DNA from: Desulfobacteraceae bacterium
Lineage (GTDB): Bacteria > Desulfobacterota > DSM-4660 > Desulfatiglandales > Desulfatiglandaceae
Length of the DNA: 7,660 bases
Assembly: GCA_020349865.1 (NCBI GenBank)
Contig: CP070700.1
Span: 841,104 to 848,763 of the forward strand
Direction of reading: 5' to 3'
Positions 6,094-7,660 of this stretch are shown piece by piece. Position 1 is the stretch's first letter. Every line of letters starts with the position of its first letter. Made by a program: the position numbers and the translations under genes. The notes below the pieces were generated by a model, which did not search any database, was not told where the DNA came from, and saw only the letters and a program-made list of their open reading frames with translations.

Positions 6094-6128
6094 ATTTCAT
6101 AAGTTTTTGGAAAACCAAACCATTACGG

Positions 6129-7544
6129 TTAATTTTTCTTCTGCTTGCTGCGTTTTATGGCCTCCAAACGTTCAAGTAGTTTCCTGGCCTTTATGAGGTT
6201 ATTATCAACGTCTTTGTATTTGGGATCCATGTTGTAGACCAGTTCCCATTCATGAATGGCATCGGCCAATTTTTCCTCCCTGTAATAGGCAAGACCTTTG
6301 CGATAATGGACATCCTTGAACGTATCTTCGCTTTTTTTGATATACGCTTCACACTTTTCGCAATCCTTGTTATATTGTCGCGACGATTCGAATTCTTTGA
6401 TGGCCTGGGTATAGTCTTCTTTCTTAAATGAGTTTACTCCTTTTTCAAAATAGGCAAGCGACAGGTAATTGATCGCCACCTTATCGCCGGGTTTCACATT
6501 TAAGACTTTCTGAAATTCGATGATTGCATCTTTATAATTCTTGCCATTGTACAGTTCTATACCCAAGTCTCTGTAGTTGGTCGCCTGGTCGTCCACAGTT
6601 ACCGTCCCCACTTCTATTTTTGGCTCTGCTAATTTTTCTTTCTCCGGGGTTTCTGTCGTCACAGAAAGATCTTTGGGTATCGTGGCCTCTATCTTTTGTT
6701 CTGCTTTTATCTCTGCTAAAAACGGAACGCCCTCTACTTCCGGGATTTTAATATCCTGCCCGACCCGCACACCGGTTATATCTTCAATGTCATTAAATTT
6801 AGCAATGAGGTCAAATTTTTTATAATCACCGTAATAAATCTGGGCCAGTTTTGACAGGCTCTCTCCCGGTTGAACGGTATGGGTGATGAAGCTTTTAACC
6901 GTTATAATTTTACCTTGCATTGCTTTCGGGGTTTCCACGGAATCCGTTCGAATTTCCGACGGATCGGCAATGATTGGCATGCCTTCGATAACCGGGATTT
7001 TGATCTCCTGGCCGACCCTCACTTTGGTGGCATCCTCCAATTCGTTGTATTGTGCAATAAGATGAAACTTCTTGTAATCGCCATAGTATCGTTCGGCCAA
7101 GGTTGAAATACTTTCGTCCACCTGTAAGGTATGTAATATGTACTTGTTGACCTGTTCCAGTTCTTTCTGAACAGCAAGCATTTTTTTGGCTTCCGGGTGT
7201 TCGGGGTGATATCTTAGAGCAGTTAAAAACTCCTTGCGCGCTTCGCCGTATTGACCATTTTTATAAAATGTCTGACCGGTTTGATATCGCTCTTCGGCTA
7301 TTTTGTGCAGATCCTGTTCGATTGTTGTACTCTTTTCTTTGGCCAATTGGTTGTGAGGGTCTACTGTTAGTGCAAGTTTGTATTGTTCTAAAGCTTCAAC
7401 CAGATCGCCATTTTTTTCATACTCCTGGGCTTTTGCCGAATATTCATTGGCAAGCTGCTGTGGAGATTTGGCAGCGGGTTTTCCACAACCGGCAACAATG
7501 GCGAGCACAAAAAACACGCTGATGATTCCTGCTTTGGTTTTCAT
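6129..7544 (-). CDS. Lipoprotein with TPR repeats and two LysM domains
   Basis: A 471-residue exported lipoprotein that probably links the envelope and the cell wall. The signal peptide ends in the lipobox IVAGC, giving lipidated Cys20; the next residues GKPAAK lack the Asp+2 inner-membrane retention mark, so outer-membrane placement is likely. TPR-like repeats cover about 33-66 and 86-119. Two LysM domains follow (about 136-190 and 220-274) and are 36 of 55 identical by eye, a recent duplication, each with the YYGDYKKF and VRVGQ.IKIP motifs. A low-complexity Lys/Glu/Thr linker (about 280-320) leads to more TPR-like units (about 323-355, 362-392, 411-445). A CxxC pair is at 395-398. The protein ends in a basic tail. 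LysM binds N-acetylglucosamine in peptidoglycan; TPRs bind proteins. It is first in the operon and may anchor the secretion complex. It is not the canonical lipoprotein TssJ. Confidence 0.85.
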   Translation of the reverse strand: MKTKAGIISVFFVLAIVAGCGKPAAKSPQQLANEYSAKAQEYEKNGDLVEALEQYKLALTVDPHNQLAKEKSTTIEQDLHKIAEERYQTGQTFYKNGQYGEARKEFLTALRYHPEHPEAKKMLAVQKELEQVNKYILHTLQVDESISTLAERYYGDYKKFHLIAQYNELEDATKVRVGQEIKIPVIEGMPIIADPSEIRTDSVETPKAMQGKIITVKSFITHTVQPGESLSKLAQIYYGDYKKFDLIAKFNDIEDITGVRVGQDIKIPEVEGVPFLAEIKAEQKIEATIPKDLSVTTETPEKEKLAEPKIEVGTVTVDDQATNYRDLGIELYNGKNYKDAIIEFQKVLNVKPGDKVAINYLSLAYFEKGVNSFKKEDYTQAIKEFESSRQYNKDCEKCEAYIKKSEDTFKDVHYRKGLAYYREEKLADAIHEWELVYNMDPKYKDVDNNLIKARKLLERLEAIKRSKQKKN

Positions 7545-7660
7545 GGCTTTCTCACTTTAATGACATAGGATTAAAGATTTTCAATCTGGAAATGAATGTG
7601 TCCATATCCCTTTGCAATATTTGATCCCTTCGCAGAGTCAGAGGGTTGTTAAAAAAGGGG
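7545..7660 (-). other. Upstream region of the lipoprotein operon
   Basis: This 116-base AT-rich stretch should hold the operon promoter. A TTGAAA can be seen on the minus strand, but no matching -10 box at a sensible distance from the start codon, and no convincing -24/-12 sigma-54 site. A weak GTGAGAAAG ribosome site precedes the ATG. No gene is visible. Confidence 0.3.

Noticed and set aside
7545..7660. TTGAAA as -35 box of a promoter for the lipoprotein operon
   Set aside because: At a 17-base spacing the -10 would be ATTAAA, a poor match that would place the transcript start on the ribosome site.

Overview
The window is an accessory locus with the hallmarks of a type VI secretion system (T6SS) or a closely related contractile injection machine. 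It probably comes from a Gram-negative, deltaproteobacterial (Desulfobacterota-like) genome. The Gram-negative call rests on a lipobox lipoprotein, LysM/TPR architecture and sheath proteins; the lineage is an inference from overall protein style and the intergenic repeat type, and is not proven by any marker gene.

Left part, plus strand (1-2185): the last codons of a gene that looks like the C-terminus of a VgrG/DUF3540-type spike protein, then a PAAR-like (DUF4150) spike-tip protein, then two proteins I do not recognise (258 and 256 aa). The order spike end, PAAR-like tip, unknown genes is the usual layout of a delivery module, where cargo, adaptor or immunity genes follow the tip gene.

Right part, minus strand (7544 down to 2329): a lipoprotein with TPR and two LysM domains, a protein with two FHA domains, a sheath protein in which TssB-like and TssC-like regions are joined in one chain, and, after a 369-base gap, a class III nucleotide cyclase with an N-terminal FHA domain. 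The first three are tightly spaced and probably one operon. The two gene groups converge at about 2186-2328, where two adjacent hairpins sit. The 3268-3636 gap holds a nested set of inverted repeats that reads as several small mobile palindromes inserted into each other.

How the parts may work together (inference): the sheath protein supplies contraction, the spike/PAAR-like proteins the puncturing tip, and the lipoprotein a cell-wall-anchored envelope component. The two FHA proteins suggest control by threonine phosphorylation, with the cyclase adding a second-messenger output. No Ser/Thr kinase, ClpV, TssK, TssL or TssM is inside the window, so the machine must be completed elsewhere.
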